DNA of 56,806 nucleotides from Alphaproteobacteria bacterium (GTDB taxonomy: Bacteria; Pseudomonadota; Alphaproteobacteria; RF32; CAG-239): positions 1 through 56,806 of the forward strand of contig CAAFZY010000013.1 of NCBI GenBank assembly GCA_900767645.1. Direction: 5' to 3'. Of this stretch, positions 24,701-32,770 are shown piece by piece. A program made the position numbers and the translations under genes. The notes beneath the pieces are model-generated. The model saw only the letters and a list, made by a program, of their open reading frames with translations, was not told where the DNA came from and made no database searches. Each line of letters begins with the position of its first letter. The first letter of the stretch is position 1.

Positions 24701-25036
24701 ATGAAAAATTTTAAGCTGTCGATTTTAGTTGCCGTTTTGGCTTGCGGTATTTGCGGCGCGGCTTATGCCGGCGTTACATTTTTGCCCGCTTCGCCCAGTA
24801 GCGTAGGGGGCGGCTCCGCAAACAACTCTCAAACCCCTGAAGTTAAGTGCCGTAATGAGGGCTATACCAACACTTCATGCGGGCAGGGTATGGTTTTAAG
24901 AGGAGAATGTCCGTATAGTCGTTCATATTATAGAAATTGTTGCCAACCGGAATATAATTATACCCGCGAAGAATGCGAAAACGCCGGTATGAGAGCAAGC
25001 CGTAACAGTTGCGGCGGATATTATAAGTGTATTTAG
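24701..25036 (+). CDS. Small Cys-rich secreted protein
   Basis: The 111-residue protein has a clear signal peptide (cleavage near AAYA-GV), a Ser/Gly linker and a tail with eight cysteines in SCGQG, ECPY, NCC, EECENAG and SCGGYYKC settings, so it should be disulfide-bonded outside the cytoplasm. Tyr and Asn are abundant. The cut gene at the right window edge ends in a similar way (CDYINCGG..TYTGCKYGL), so this is a family. No known fold is recognised. AAGGAG precedes the start, and a TTG three bases earlier is an alternative. It has its own promoter and terminator. Confidence 0.7.
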   Translation: MKNFKLSILVAVLACGICGAAYAGVTFLPASPSSVGGGSANNSQTPEVKCRNEGYTNTSCGQGMVLRGECPYSRSYYRNCCQPEYNYTREECENAGMRASRNSCGGYYKCI

Positions 25037-25054
25037 CGCTTGTTTGTAACTCTT

Positions 25055-25093
25055 AAAAAAAGCCTGACTTAAATTAATAAGTCAGGCTTTTTT
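25055..25093 (+). terminator. Terminator of the Cys-rich protein gene
   Basis: A long perfect stem (AAAAAAGCCTGACTTA with TAAGTCAGGCTTTTTT) around a six-base loop. Confidence 0.85.
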
Positions 25094-25139
25094 ACGTTTA
25101 ATCCCATGCTTACGCCTGATGGTGACGTAATATGTGTAA
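25094..25139 (-). pseudogene. Remnant of a pilin gene 3' end joined to palindromic-element sequence
   Basis: GCTTTTTTACGTTTAATCCCAT is shared with the 3' end of the pilin gene at 26170, where it encodes Trp-Asp-stop. A few bases on, GTGTAAAAAGCGGCT (25134-25148) is shared with the flank of the palindromic element in the first pilin gene (685-699). It looks like a recombination scar. Confidence 0.45.
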
Positions 25140-25823
25140 AAAGCGGCTGAGAGCATTTTAAAAAAGCCTGTATCACAGTTTACAGAAGAAGATAAACAAG
25201 ATTTATATAAAAAATTAAACCCTGACTTAATTCCGCAGGAATATTGGCATATTAATTTTTCTCAACTTAAACCACCCTTTATTAAAAGTGTGCAAAATTT
25301 TATAATAGATGCAAAAGCTAGGGCTGAGCAAAATCCTAGAACTGGTTTTTGGTTTGCGATAAGAGATAAAGAAACACATAAAATAATCGGAGTTACAACT
25401 ATTTCGTCAAAGCAACTTAATAAAGATGCTAAAATAGCAATAGGGCATTCGGGCCAGTTTATTGATCCGGTATATCAACGAAAAGGGTATATATCGGAAA
25501 CAAAAGCTACAATGGTTGATTTTTTATATAAATATAATCAGATTATGGGAACGCCAATTCCTGAAAATGCAGAATTTTATACAACATGTGATAAATTTAA
25601 TGTGGCTTCACAAGCTCTACAAAGAAAATCAGGCGCAAAAACAGATAGTATGGTTGATAAAAATGGTAAGCTTCATTATTGGGCGACTAAAGAAGATTTA
25701 TATAAATCAGATTTAATGCAAAAGGCTACACTAATGTGGAGTGCTGAATTAGATAATGGCAAAAAAATACTTAGTGATAATTTACAAAAACAAATCAGTA
25801 GTGTGTATAGCTATACTTTGTGA
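25140..25823 (+). pseudogene. 5'-truncated GNAT acetyltransferase
   Basis: The frame is open from 25140 to 25823 and its upstream part reads like protein (DLIPQEYWHIN, QLKPPFIKS), yet it has no ATG or ribosome site. A GTG at 25290 is the only likely start and would remove the first conserved strand. Downstream, GFWFAIRDKETHKIIGVTT and the region with PVYQRKGY match RimJ/RimL-type GNAT acetyltransferases with their acetyl-CoA loop. The 5' end is joined to a pilin-derived scar, so the gene was cut by rearrangement. It is more AT-rich than its neighbours. Confidence 0.6.
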
Positions 25824-25840
25824 CAAAATATAATGATTTT

Positions 25841-25869
25841 ATTTGACAAATTTTATACTATATTATATC
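25841..25869 (+). promoter_or_regulatory. Promoter of the 72-residue protein gene
   Basis: A perfect TTGACA and TATCCT are 17 bp apart, 34 bp before the start at 25904. Confidence 0.55.
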
Positions 25870-25903
25870 CTAAACACATAGTTAATATTAGATAGAAACA
25901 ATT

Positions 25904-26122
25904 ATGACCAAAGAACAGATATTACAATTAGCCGCACATAAGTATCACATTGATGAAAAATGTATTTTTGCCGCTAATGTATTTTTTCGTATTGATAATA
26001 AAGATATGTTGATGACTGGTTATGTTATTAATAATCAATATTTTATCAATGAAACTACTGGAAAACTTTATAATTGTTCAGATTTTTACATGATAAATAA
26101 TCTAGATGATTTTAAAGATTAG
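25904..26122 (+). CDS. Small protein of unknown function
   Basis: The 72-residue protein is unrecognised. It has no signal peptide, is rich in Asn, Tyr and Phe, and ends in Asp/Lys. A consensus promoter and a strong terminator frame it closely, which is good evidence that it is expressed despite a weak ribosome site. Its base composition is close to that of the truncated acetyltransferase upstream, so both may have arrived together. Confidence 0.55.
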   Translation: MTKEQILQLAAHKYHIDEKCIFAANVFFRIDNKDMLMTGYVINNQYFINETTGKLYNCSDFYMINNLDDFKD

Positions 26123-26127
26123 CTATT

Positions 26128-26165
26128 AAAGCGATTATTGCCAATAAAGCAATAATCGCTTTTTT
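26128..26165 (+). terminator. Terminator of the 72-residue protein gene
   Basis: AAAGCGATTATTGC and GCAATAATCGCTTT pair around a seven-base loop and end in T. It can also serve the pilin gene from the opposite side. Confidence 0.85.
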
Positions 26166-26169
26166 ACGT

Positions 26170-26775
26170 TTAATCCCATAAAATATACAGTATACTGACT
26201 TTATTGTTGCATAGGTTGTCAATGTCGTTAAGGGTTAAATTACGAAGGCAACGAAATGATGCTTTGCAATAGTTGTCGCCGGCAAGCCTACCGAAGTGTG
26301 AAGCTTCATCATCATTATAAGCTATTACCCATTTAAGGTTGGCGGAATTTTCTTTGGCAACGGTAACAATATTGCGGCAAGAGTTGATATCGAACGAGCT
26401 GTTTTGGGTACGAAAAGAAATGCCGTAATTGTAAGAGTTGTCAGCCTTATCTTTTGTGTAAACCCTAATTTCATTATTAAAAATATCAAACAAAGCGTCG
26501 TGGTTGCTATATTTATTATATTTTATTCCATCGGGGATTAAGCCCAATTTATATAAAGTTATAGCATGATATTTTTTGTTTTCTTCTTTTGCTCCGAGTT
26601 GGCTTACCATTTGCAGAGAATTGTTAATCAACATATTTATGGATTCGGCATGCTTGTTGAGCTTATATTTCATCATCGCCTTGCTATAGCCGGCAATCGC
26701 CCCGACAGATAAAACCCCGATAATTGCCAATACGCCAAGCATCTCAACCATTGAACGTCCATTTTCTGATTTCAT
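26170..26775 (-). CDS. Type IV pilin-like / pseudopilin protein
   Basis: The 201-residue protein has a six-residue leader MKSENG, then RSMVEMLG with Glu at +5 and a hydrophobic helix, so it is a prepilin peptidase substrate with a very short leader. The C-terminal domain has paired cysteines (CRNIV, YCKASFRCLRN, LCNN) and ends in Trp-Asp. It is a paralogue of the gene at 1-713 and shares its 91-bp leader. The start at 26775 lies 10 nt after GAGGAG, which is held in a hairpin. No pilus assembly genes are in the window, so it would depend on machinery elsewhere. Confidence 0.85.
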   Translation of the reverse strand: MKSENGRSMVEMLGVLAIIGVLSVGAIAGYSKAMMKYKLNKHAESINMLINNSLQMVSQLGAKEENKKYHAITLYKLGLIPDGIKYNKYSNHDALFDIFNNEIRVYTKDKADNSYNYGISFRTQNSSFDINSCRNIVTVAKENSANLKWVIAYNDDEASHFGRLAGDNYCKASFRCLRNLTLNDIDNLCNNKVSILYILWD

Positions 26776-26780
26776 AATAA

Positions 26781-26816
26781 AAAATCTCCTCAAAAAGTTG
26801 GTTTTGAAAAGATTTT
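26781..26816 (-). promoter_or_regulatory. Candidate fourU-type RNA thermometer over the pilin ribosome binding site (copy 2)
   Basis: This hairpin is identical in sequence to that at 718-753: 15 pairs including two G-U pairs and a six-base loop, with GAGGAG in the stem and UUUU facing AGGA. The distance to the start codon differs by one base from copy 1, while the hairpin itself is unchanged. Confidence 0.6.
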
Positions 26817-26832
26817 AGCTCGCGTTTTTTTT

Positions 26833-26871
26833 TTGCAATATTTACGAGTCCGTGCTGTGCATAAGTTGTAT
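26833..26871 (-). repeat. 39-bp intergenic motif, copy 2
   Basis: It differs from copy 1 only in two bases of the central variable part (GTGCT for ATGTT). See 770-808. Confidence 0.75.
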
Positions 26872-26875
26872 TGAA

Positions 26876-28228
26876 TTAATTGTCGATTCGTTTAACTTTG
26901 GCGCAAAAAACATTGTCATTATTGCTGAAAACTAAATCGCAATTATAAAAATCGGCAATGCATTTAACAATGGAAAGTCCGATGCCGTTGCCTTTTTCAT
27001 TTTGACCGGCAATCCGGAAAAATCTTTGTCCGAGCTTACTTAAATCAGATTTGCTTATATTAACGCCGGAATTGCATACTTGCACATAATTTGCTCCGAT
27101 ATTAACGCTGACGGTTGCTTTTTCAGGGCTGTATTTTATGGCATTATCCAACAAATTGCGCAACAAGAGCTCAGCCAATGTTGAGTTGCCGGTGTTGAAC
27201 GCTCCGCTTCCGGCGTTGTTAATTTTAACAGTAATATTTTTGGCTGAAACATCGGTTTTATATTCATTAACCAGCTGTTCGCAGATTAGTTTCCAATCAA
27301 TATGCTCCGAGCCGGCAATGCTTGTTTGGAGCGACGTTTCCAATCTTGACAACGCCAAAAGCTGTTCAACCAAACGAGTGGCGCGATTAATCCCTTGCTC
27401 CAGTTTGTTTAATGCCGATTCGCGCGCGGGTTCGTCATCTGCTGAAAGTTTAGCCACATCAAGCTGAATTTTAAGTGCCGTCAACGGAGTGCGCAGTTCA
27501 TGCGCCGCATCGGAAATAAATCGGCGCTCACGTTGCAAAAGCAGATTAACTTTTTCTAATAAATTATTTATGGCGTTGGTTAAAGGTTTAACCTCAGGCG
27601 GAGTATTTTCATCATTAATCGGGCTTAAATTATCGGCTTTACGCAGAGCAATATCATTGGCCAGTTTTCGTAATGATTTAAACTCAAGCTCAATCAACGC
27701 AATCACCGCAAGCAGTAAAACAATCAGTCCGATTGCCCATGGGGTCATAAATTCTTCCAACATATCCCATGCTATATCTTCACGGTATTCAAGTTCTTGC
27801 CCGACGGCAATCCGGAATTTTCCGTCGGTTGATTTTATCCAAAGCAGACGCCAGTTTTCGCCGCGTACTTTTTGCTTTACAAAACTGCCGTATGTGTTTT
27901 GGTAAGCAAAGTTTTTGCCGTTCTCGTCATCATGAAAAATTTTGTGTCCTTCGGCATTAAAAACAGCAAATCCGATAGCCTCATCTTCATCATCGGCGCC
28001 CTGAATATTATCAAGCAGTTTGTCGGTTATCTTTTGAGTGTTTTGATTTATACGGCTCCAGTCGGTTCCGGCTAATTGCCGCGCCAGGGCTATTTGATAT
28101 GTGTCAAAAAACTCGTCAATATTTTCTTTGGTTTCAGACCATGCCAAAATTCCGGCGCAACTCCAAACTACGCAGGATATAATCGTAAAAAATAAAATCA
28201 AGCGCAATCGCATGCTTAATTTTTTCAT
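26876..28228 (-). CDS. qseC: Sensor histidine kinase, QseC/PmrB type
   Basis: The 450-residue protein has membrane helices near residues 8-30 and 162-182 around a periplasmic sensor domain, then a HAMP-like linker, the phospho-acceptor His243 (DAAHELRTPLTALK), the N box (LLDNAIKYSP) and G box (GNGIGLSIVK). It overlaps the response regulator by 4 bp. The order ygiW-regulator-kinase is that of the enterobacterial ygiW-qseBC operon. What it senses is not visible; QseC and PmrB relatives respond to metals, antimicrobial peptides or host signals. Confidence 0.85.
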   Translation of the reverse strand: MKKLSMRLRLILFFTIISCVVWSCAGILAWSETKENIDEFFDTYQIALARQLAGTDWSRINQNTQKITDKLLDNIQGADDEDEAIGFAVFNAEGHKIFHDDENGKNFAYQNTYGSFVKQKVRGENWRLLWIKSTDGKFRIAVGQELEYREDIAWDMLEEFMTPWAIGLIVLLLAVIALIELEFKSLRKLANDIALRKADNLSPINDENTPPEVKPLTNAINNLLEKVNLLLQRERRFISDAAHELRTPLTALKIQLDVAKLSADDEPARESALNKLEQGINRATRLVEQLLALSRLETSLQTSIAGSEHIDWKLICEQLVNEYKTDVSAKNITVKINNAGSGAFNTGNSTLAELLLRNLLDNAIKYSPEKATVSVNIGANYVQVCNSGVNISKSDLSKLGQRFFRIAGQNEKGNGIGLSIVKCIADFYNCDLVFSNNDNVFCAKVKRIDN

Positions 28229-28884
28229 TTGTCCTCCAAAATATAACCAAGTTTATTTACGGTTTTTACAATGTCTTTTCCTAATTTTTTGCGTAAATAA
28301 TGGATATGAACTTCCACGGCGTTGCTGGCAACGTCTTCATCCCACGAGTAAAGTTTTTGCTCAATACTGCCTTTGCTCATAACCCGATTGCGATTATAAA
28401 GCAGAAGTTCCAGCAAAGCGGTTTCTTTAGGGGCTAAAAAAATTTCTTTACCGTTGAGCAAAGTCTGTTTGGTATGCGGATTAAAAGATATGTTTTTATA
28501 TTTAATAATCTCGCTGATTTCACCGCTGCTTCGGCGGATTAAGGCATTTAAGCGGGCAACAACTTCGCCGAGTGAAAACGGCTTACTTAAATAATCATCT
28601 GCGCCAAGGTTCAGCCCGTTAATTTTATCATTTACATCGCCTCGGGCAGTAAGAATTAAAATCGGTTCTTTACGTTTTCGGGCGCGCCATTGTCGCAAAA
28701 TATCCAAGCCGTCAATTTCCGGCAGGGTCAAATCAAGGACGACCGCGTCATAACCGGACTGCAACAAAGCTTCTTGCCCGTCTTTGCCGTTATCAAACCA
28801 ATCGGCGGTGAAACCTGATTTATTCAGTCCTGTTTTTAAGCCGTCGCCGATTAACGGGTCGTCCTCAATTATCAATATGCGCAT
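28225..28884 (-). CDS. qseB: OmpR-family response regulator, QseB/PmrA type
   Basis: The 219-residue protein has a receiver domain with Asp51 as phosphorylation site (AVVLDLTLPE), Lys101 (LSKPF) and a C-terminal winged helix with EVHIHYLRKKLG as recognition helix. It starts at ATG 28884; a TTG six bases earlier is an alternative. It follows ygiW closely and overlaps the kinase gene. A perfect PmrA/QseB-type box before ygiW suggests that it regulates its own operon. Confidence 0.88.
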   Translation of the reverse strand: MRILIIEDDPLIGDGLKTGLNKSGFTADWFDNGKDGQEALLQSGYDAVVLDLTLPEIDGLDILRQWRARKRKEPILILTARGDVNDKINGLNLGADDYLSKPFSLGEVVARLNALIRRSSGEISEIIKYKNISFNPHTKQTLLNGKEIFLAPKETALLELLLYNRNRVMSKGSIEQKLYSWDEDVASNAVEVHIHYLRKKLGKDIVKTVNKLGYILEDK

Positions 28885-28897
28885 GCGCAAACCCTAC

Positions 28898-29242
28898 CTA
28901 TTTTTTAAGTTCAATACTGTCGACATCAATTTCGGTATTGAACATATCTTTGTCAACTTCACCCTTAACAGTTACCACATCTTGCGGTGTAACGTCAAGT
29001 CCTCGCCAGTCGTCATCGTCAATTTCTATGGTAATGCTGCCGGTGGCGTCTTTTAACAAATATTTTTCGCCGCCCAAACTTTTTTCAATTTGCCCGTTGA
29101 TAACAACCGGAGCATCGTCTTTCATTTGCAGAGCCTCGGCAATGGTTGAAGCCTCAGGCGTTGGCCCTTGAAAAGCGGCATTAGCGCCTGATGAAAAGCT
29201 GATAATCAATGCCAAAGCTGAAACAGAAAAAAGTTTATTCAT
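28898..29242 (-). CDS. ygiW: YgiW/YdeI-family periplasmic OB-fold stress protein
   Basis: The 114-residue protein has a signal peptide (cut near ANA-AF) and a BOF (bacterial OB-fold) domain with LQMKDDAPVVINGQI, LLKDATGSITIEIDDDDW and VTVKGEVDKD. Members help cells resist peroxide, acid and cationic peptides. A strong AGGAG precedes the start. Its place directly before the two-component genes, 14 bp from the regulator, matches the known ygiW-qseBC arrangement. Confidence 0.85.
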   Translation of the reverse strand: MNKLFSVSALALIISFSSGANAAFQGPTPEASTIAEALQMKDDAPVVINGQIEKSLGGEKYLLKDATGSITIEIDDDDWRGLDVTPQDVVTVKGEVDKDMFNTEIDVDSIELKK

Positions 29243-29301
29243 GTTATTTCTCCTAATATGGTTAATTTGTTTTGTTTACATATCAAGCTAAACATTGTGA
29301 A

Positions 29302-29318
29302 CTTAAGGAACGCTTAAG
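29302..29318 (-). promoter_or_regulatory. PmrA/QseB-type binding box
   Basis: CTTAAG-GAACG-CTTAAG is a perfect match to the direct-repeat pattern YTTAAK-N5-YTTAAK of PmrA-family regulators. It lies 60 bp before ygiW, where an activator would sit. Confidence 0.65.
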
Positions 29319-29324
29319 GGATAT

Positions 29325-29362
29325 AAAAAAGCCCGTGTTTTTTTAGAACACAGGCTTTTTTA
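29325..29362. terminator. Terminator of the 29379-29855 gene
   Basis: AAAAAAGCCCGTGTT and a nearly complementary AACACAGGCTTTTTT form a stem with T runs on both sides, so it can work in either direction. Confidence 0.7.
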
Positions 29363-29378
29363 TTCTTTCAAGGCTTTT

Positions 29379-29855
29379 TTATTCATTCAGGAGCTCGTCA
29401 ACACGCTTTTGGCGTGCTTTTTCGGCATCCCTTTTTTCCTTTCTTTCCTTTTTCTCAAGCTCTCTCCAATGCTGTTGACGCTCTTCATCAGAGGTTCTGC
29501 CTCCGAATGAGCGCAACAACTTGTCGACAGCCTTGGATTTCAGCCCCTCAGGAATAGACGAGTTACCATACTCGTAATTGAGATCCATGACCCGGCATTC
29601 GTGACTTGATCCCGGAATGAATGTGTTCTCGCAGTAGTCCGAAGGACTTTCATATATGCCGTACCCATTGGGATTTGCGCCCAATTTAAGCAGGCGGTAC
29701 ATCTCGTCGATATCCTGCCTTTTCACAGCCTGTCCAAGTAAATACTCAAGCGTCGGCTGCTCAGGCTCTGCAACTTTAGTTTCCACAACCGGAGTTGCTT
29801 TAACTAAGTTCTGATTGGTCTTCTTAGAGAAAAGTTTTTTAATGAAGTTTTTCAT
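29379..29855 (-). CDS. Small ankyrin-like protein with charged coiled-coil tail, Bacteroidota-like
   Basis: The protein has a basic N-terminus (MKNFIKKLFSKK), one ankyrin-type helix pair (QAVKRQDIDEMYRLLKLGANPNGYG) and a long Lys/Glu/Arg-rich C-terminal helix. There is no signal peptide and no known catalytic motif. The ATG at 29855 is preceded by an A/T-only stretch without Shine-Dalgarno sequence, and AGA/AGG and CTC codons are used more than in flanking genes, as in the other Bacteroidota-like genes here. It sits alone between terminators. Function is unknown. Confidence 0.55.
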   Translation of the reverse strand: MKNFIKKLFSKKTNQNLVKATPVVETKVAEPEQPTLEYLLGQAVKRQDIDEMYRLLKLGANPNGYGIYESPSDYCENTFIPGSSHECRVMDLNYEYGNSSIPEGLKSKAVDKLLRSFGGRTSDEERQQHWRELEKKERKEKRDAEKARQKRVDELLNE

Positions 29856-29922
29856 AATATTTAAATAATATTGGTTATGATTATATATTAACACAAATTA
29901 TGTCATAGTCAAGTTTTTTGTC

Positions 29923-29960
29923 AAAAAAACAAACCCGCCGGATTGTTCAGCGGGCGGGTT
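29923..29960 (-). terminator. Terminator after cysS
   Basis: AACCCGCC and GGCGGGTT pair around the loop and run into TTTGTTTTTTT on the minus strand. Confidence 0.8.
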
Positions 29961-29978
29961 ATTCCGTAAAGTAATAAG

Positions 29979-31358
29979 CTAGGCGCGTTTCCATGATGTT
30001 CCGGTTGGCGAATCTTCCAAAACAATACCGGCAGCCTTTAATTCATCACGGATTTTATCGGCAGTTGCCCAATCTTTATTCTTTTTAGCCTCGGTGCGAG
30101 CTTTGATTTTTGCCTCAATTTCAGCGTCTTCATCTGCCGATTCATCGCCCTTAAACCAAGCTTCCGGCGATTGATACAACAAGCCCAATAAATAAGCGCT
30201 TGCCATAAATTCGCCCTTTAAACGGGCTTTTTCAGCCATTGTTTCAGCTTTGTTTAAGTTGGTGGCAATTTCATGTAAAGCAGCCAAAGCCGCCGGAGTG
30301 TTAATGTCATCGGCCAAAGCTTCAACAACTTTAGCATTCGGCGCGCATTGTTCAGCTTCAATATCATTTACTTTTAACAACGCGTTGTAAAATTTATCAA
30401 GCACCGCTTTGGCTTGTTCTAAGCCGGCAAACGTAAAGTTAAACGGTTGGTGATAATGCGTGGTTAAAAACAACAGGCGCAAAGCTTCCGCCGGATATTT
30501 GCCGATAATTTCATCAACATTGTAAAAATTGCCCAAAGACTTAGACATTTTAACGCCGTCGACCATCAGCATGCCGGCATGCACCCAATAATGCGCAAAA
30601 TGCGAGCCTTCAAAGGCGCAAACCGATTGCGCGCATTCGTTTTCATGGTGCGGAAAAATTAAATCAGCGCCGCCGCCGTGAATATCAAAATCTGTTCCCA
30701 AAAGCTTTGAGCTCATGGCCGAGCATTCCAAGTGCCACCCCGGACGACCGTATCCCCACGGACTGTTCCACCCCGGTTGGTCGGCTTCTGAGGGCTTCCA
30801 CAAAATAAAATCAGCCGGATTCTTTTTATAATCAGCCACTTCGATGCGGGCGCCGGCTAACATTTCTTTCATGGAACGACCGGATAATGAGCCATAAGCC
30901 GGAAACGAGTCGACATCAAACAAAACATGACCGGCGGATTCGTATGCATGTCCGTTTTTCAACAGTAATTTTACCAACTCAATCATTTCATTGATATATT
31001 CGGTGGCGCGCGGACGATAGGTCGGAGCCAAAACATTAAGCTTTTCCATATCTTCCAAATACCACTGATAAGTTTGTTCGGTAATTTCGCGAATAGATTT
31101 GCCGGTTTGTTTGTGCTTGTTCAAAATTTTATCGTCAACATCGGTAATGTTTGAAACATATGTAACATGCTCTTTGCCGTAAACCTGACACAGCAACCTG
31201 AACAAAACATCAAATACCACTGAAGTTTTGGCATTGCCCAAGTGGGCGCGGTCATAAACCGTCGGTCCGCAAACGTACATACGCACATTGTTTGCGTCAA
31301 TCGGGGTAAATTCATCTTTGCGTTGTTTTAATGTGTTATGCAAATAAATCTGTGTCAT
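29979..31358 (-). CDS. cysS: Cysteinyl-tRNA synthetase
   Basis: The 459-residue class I synthetase has the zinc and substrate motif YVCGPTVYDRAHLGNAK (HLGN in place of HIGH), the WHLECSAMS block, and VKMSKSLGNF. It charges tRNA-Cys. It is 10 bp after gltX, and a terminator follows, so the two form an operon. Confidence 0.95.
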   Translation of the reverse strand: MTQIYLHNTLKQRKDEFTPIDANNVRMYVCGPTVYDRAHLGNAKTSVVFDVLFRLLCQVYGKEHVTYVSNITDVDDKILNKHKQTGKSIREITEQTYQWYLEDMEKLNVLAPTYRPRATEYINEMIELVKLLLKNGHAYESAGHVLFDVDSFPAYGSLSGRSMKEMLAGARIEVADYKKNPADFILWKPSEADQPGWNSPWGYGRPGWHLECSAMSSKLLGTDFDIHGGGADLIFPHHENECAQSVCAFEGSHFAHYWVHAGMLMVDGVKMSKSLGNFYNVDEIIGKYPAEALRLLFLTTHYHQPFNFTFAGLEQAKAVLDKFYNALLKVNDIEAEQCAPNAKVVEALADDINTPAALAALHEIATNLNKAETMAEKARLKGEFMASAYLLGLLYQSPEAWFKGDESADEDAEIEAKIKARTEAKKNKDWATADKIRDELKAAGIVLEDSPTGTSWKRA

Positions 31359-31368
31359 GGTTTTATCC

Positions 31369-32691
31369 TTATGCTTTTTGTCCCTGCAGGCGTTTTAACA
31401 CTTTATTATAGCCGATAAGCGGAAGCAGCGCTTTAAGCTCCGGTCCGTTATCCAAGCCGGTTACGGCTTTGCGTAACGGGTGGAACAAATCGCGGCCTTT
31501 TTTACCGGTCTCATTTTTAATGTTACTTGTCCATAAGTTGAAGGTGTCTTCATTCCACGGTTCTTGCGGCAACAAAGCGGCGGCGGCATCAGTTAAAGCT
31601 TTATCTTCAATTACGGGTGTAACTTCGCCGTTGCAGATATTATTCCATAATGCGGCATCGTCAACTTTTTCGAGGTTGCAGCGAATTTTGCGCCAAAAGT
31701 CTTCATTTCCGCCGATTCTGGCGCTGACGTTTTGGTAAGGCAACGTATGAATGTACTTTAAGTTAAAGTGGCGCAACTCTTCCTCGTCAAATTTAGGCTG
31801 AGCGCGTCCGATTTTAGCAAAATCAAGCGATTGAGCCAAGTCTTCGAGCGAATAAAACGGCTCGATGGCTTCTGAAGTTCCGAGTTTTGCTAAAAATGAG
31901 CAAATTGCCATATTTTCAATTCCGTCCTGGCGCAATTCACGCACGCCCAAACTGCCCAAACGCTTTGAAAGCTTGCCTTCTTTGCCGGTTAAAAGCGGCA
32001 AGTGCGCAAAAATCGGGGTTTGGCCGCCGATAGCTTCAAACATCTGAATTTGCGAGGCGGTGTTGGTAACATGGTCTTCACCGCGCACAATGTGCGTAAT
32101 GCCGAAATCGCAGTCATCAATCACGGAAGGCAGATGATATAAAAAGGTTCCGTCTTCTCTGATAACAATCGGGTCGCTCAAGTTTTCAGCCTCGTATTTT
32201 ACGGTTCCGCGCACAACGTCATTCCATGCAATTTCACCGGCAACTAATTTAAAACGATAGTGCGGTTTGCGTCCTTCCGATTCAAATTTGGCAATATCTT
32301 CCGCGGTGTATTGCAAAGCCTGACGATCGTAAATCGGCGGAAGTCCTTTAGACATAGCGCGTTTGCGCTTAAACTCCAACTCTTCCGGAGTTTCATAGCA
32401 CGGGTAAATTCTGCCTTCGGCTTTAAGCTTGGCAACCACTTCATTATAGCGGTCAAAACGCGCCGATTGACGCGCCTCTTCCGTCCATGTTAAACCCAGC
32501 CATTTAAGGCTTTCGCGCAAAGAATCTTCATATTCTTTTTTAGAACGCAAAAAGTCGGTATCATCAATGCGGAGCATAAATTTTCCGCCCATCTTTTTTG
32601 CCCACAGCCAGTTAAACAAGGCAGTGCGGGTGTTGCCGATGTGCATATGTCCGGTAGGGCTTGGCGCAAATCGTACTTTAATATTGTTCAT
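31369..32691 (-). CDS. gltX: Glutamyl-tRNA synthetase
   Basis: The 440-residue class I synthetase has FAPSPTGHMHIGNTRTALFNW, VRGEDHV and the KLSKR motif (GKLSKRLGSLG). The length and the short anticodon domain are those of the second GluRS type common in alphaproteobacteria, which often have two copies; another may exist outside the window. It leads the gltX-cysS operon. Confidence 0.92.
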   Translation of the reverse strand: MNNIKVRFAPSPTGHMHIGNTRTALFNWLWAKKMGGKFMLRIDDTDFLRSKKEYEDSLRESLKWLGLTWTEEARQSARFDRYNEVVAKLKAEGRIYPCYETPEELEFKRKRAMSKGLPPIYDRQALQYTAEDIAKFESEGRKPHYRFKLVAGEIAWNDVVRGTVKYEAENLSDPIVIREDGTFLYHLPSVIDDCDFGITHIVRGEDHVTNTASQIQMFEAIGGQTPIFAHLPLLTGKEGKLSKRLGSLGVRELRQDGIENMAICSFLAKLGTSEAIEPFYSLEDLAQSLDFAKIGRAQPKFDEEELRHFNLKYIHTLPYQNVSARIGGNEDFWRKIRCNLEKVDDAALWNNICNGEVTPVIEDKALTDAAAALLPQEPWNEDTFNLWTSNIKNETGKKGRDLFHPLRKAVTGLDNGPELKALLPLIGYNKVLKRLQGQKA

Positions 32692-32770
32692 CTTTTTTCT
32701 TCTTTCATTACAAAACTTCCCGCATATTATCTTTTTTATATGCGAAATTCAACTCAAAAAATTAAAAAGG

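Larger units (their letters stand above)
26781..26871 (-). repeat. 91-bp duplicated pilin leader, copy 2
   Basis: It matches 718-808 with two mismatches and lies between the histidine kinase stop and the pilin start. Like copy 1 it begins within a few bases of the preceding stop codon, so the module as a whole seems to have been duplicated with the pilin gene. Confidence 0.85.
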
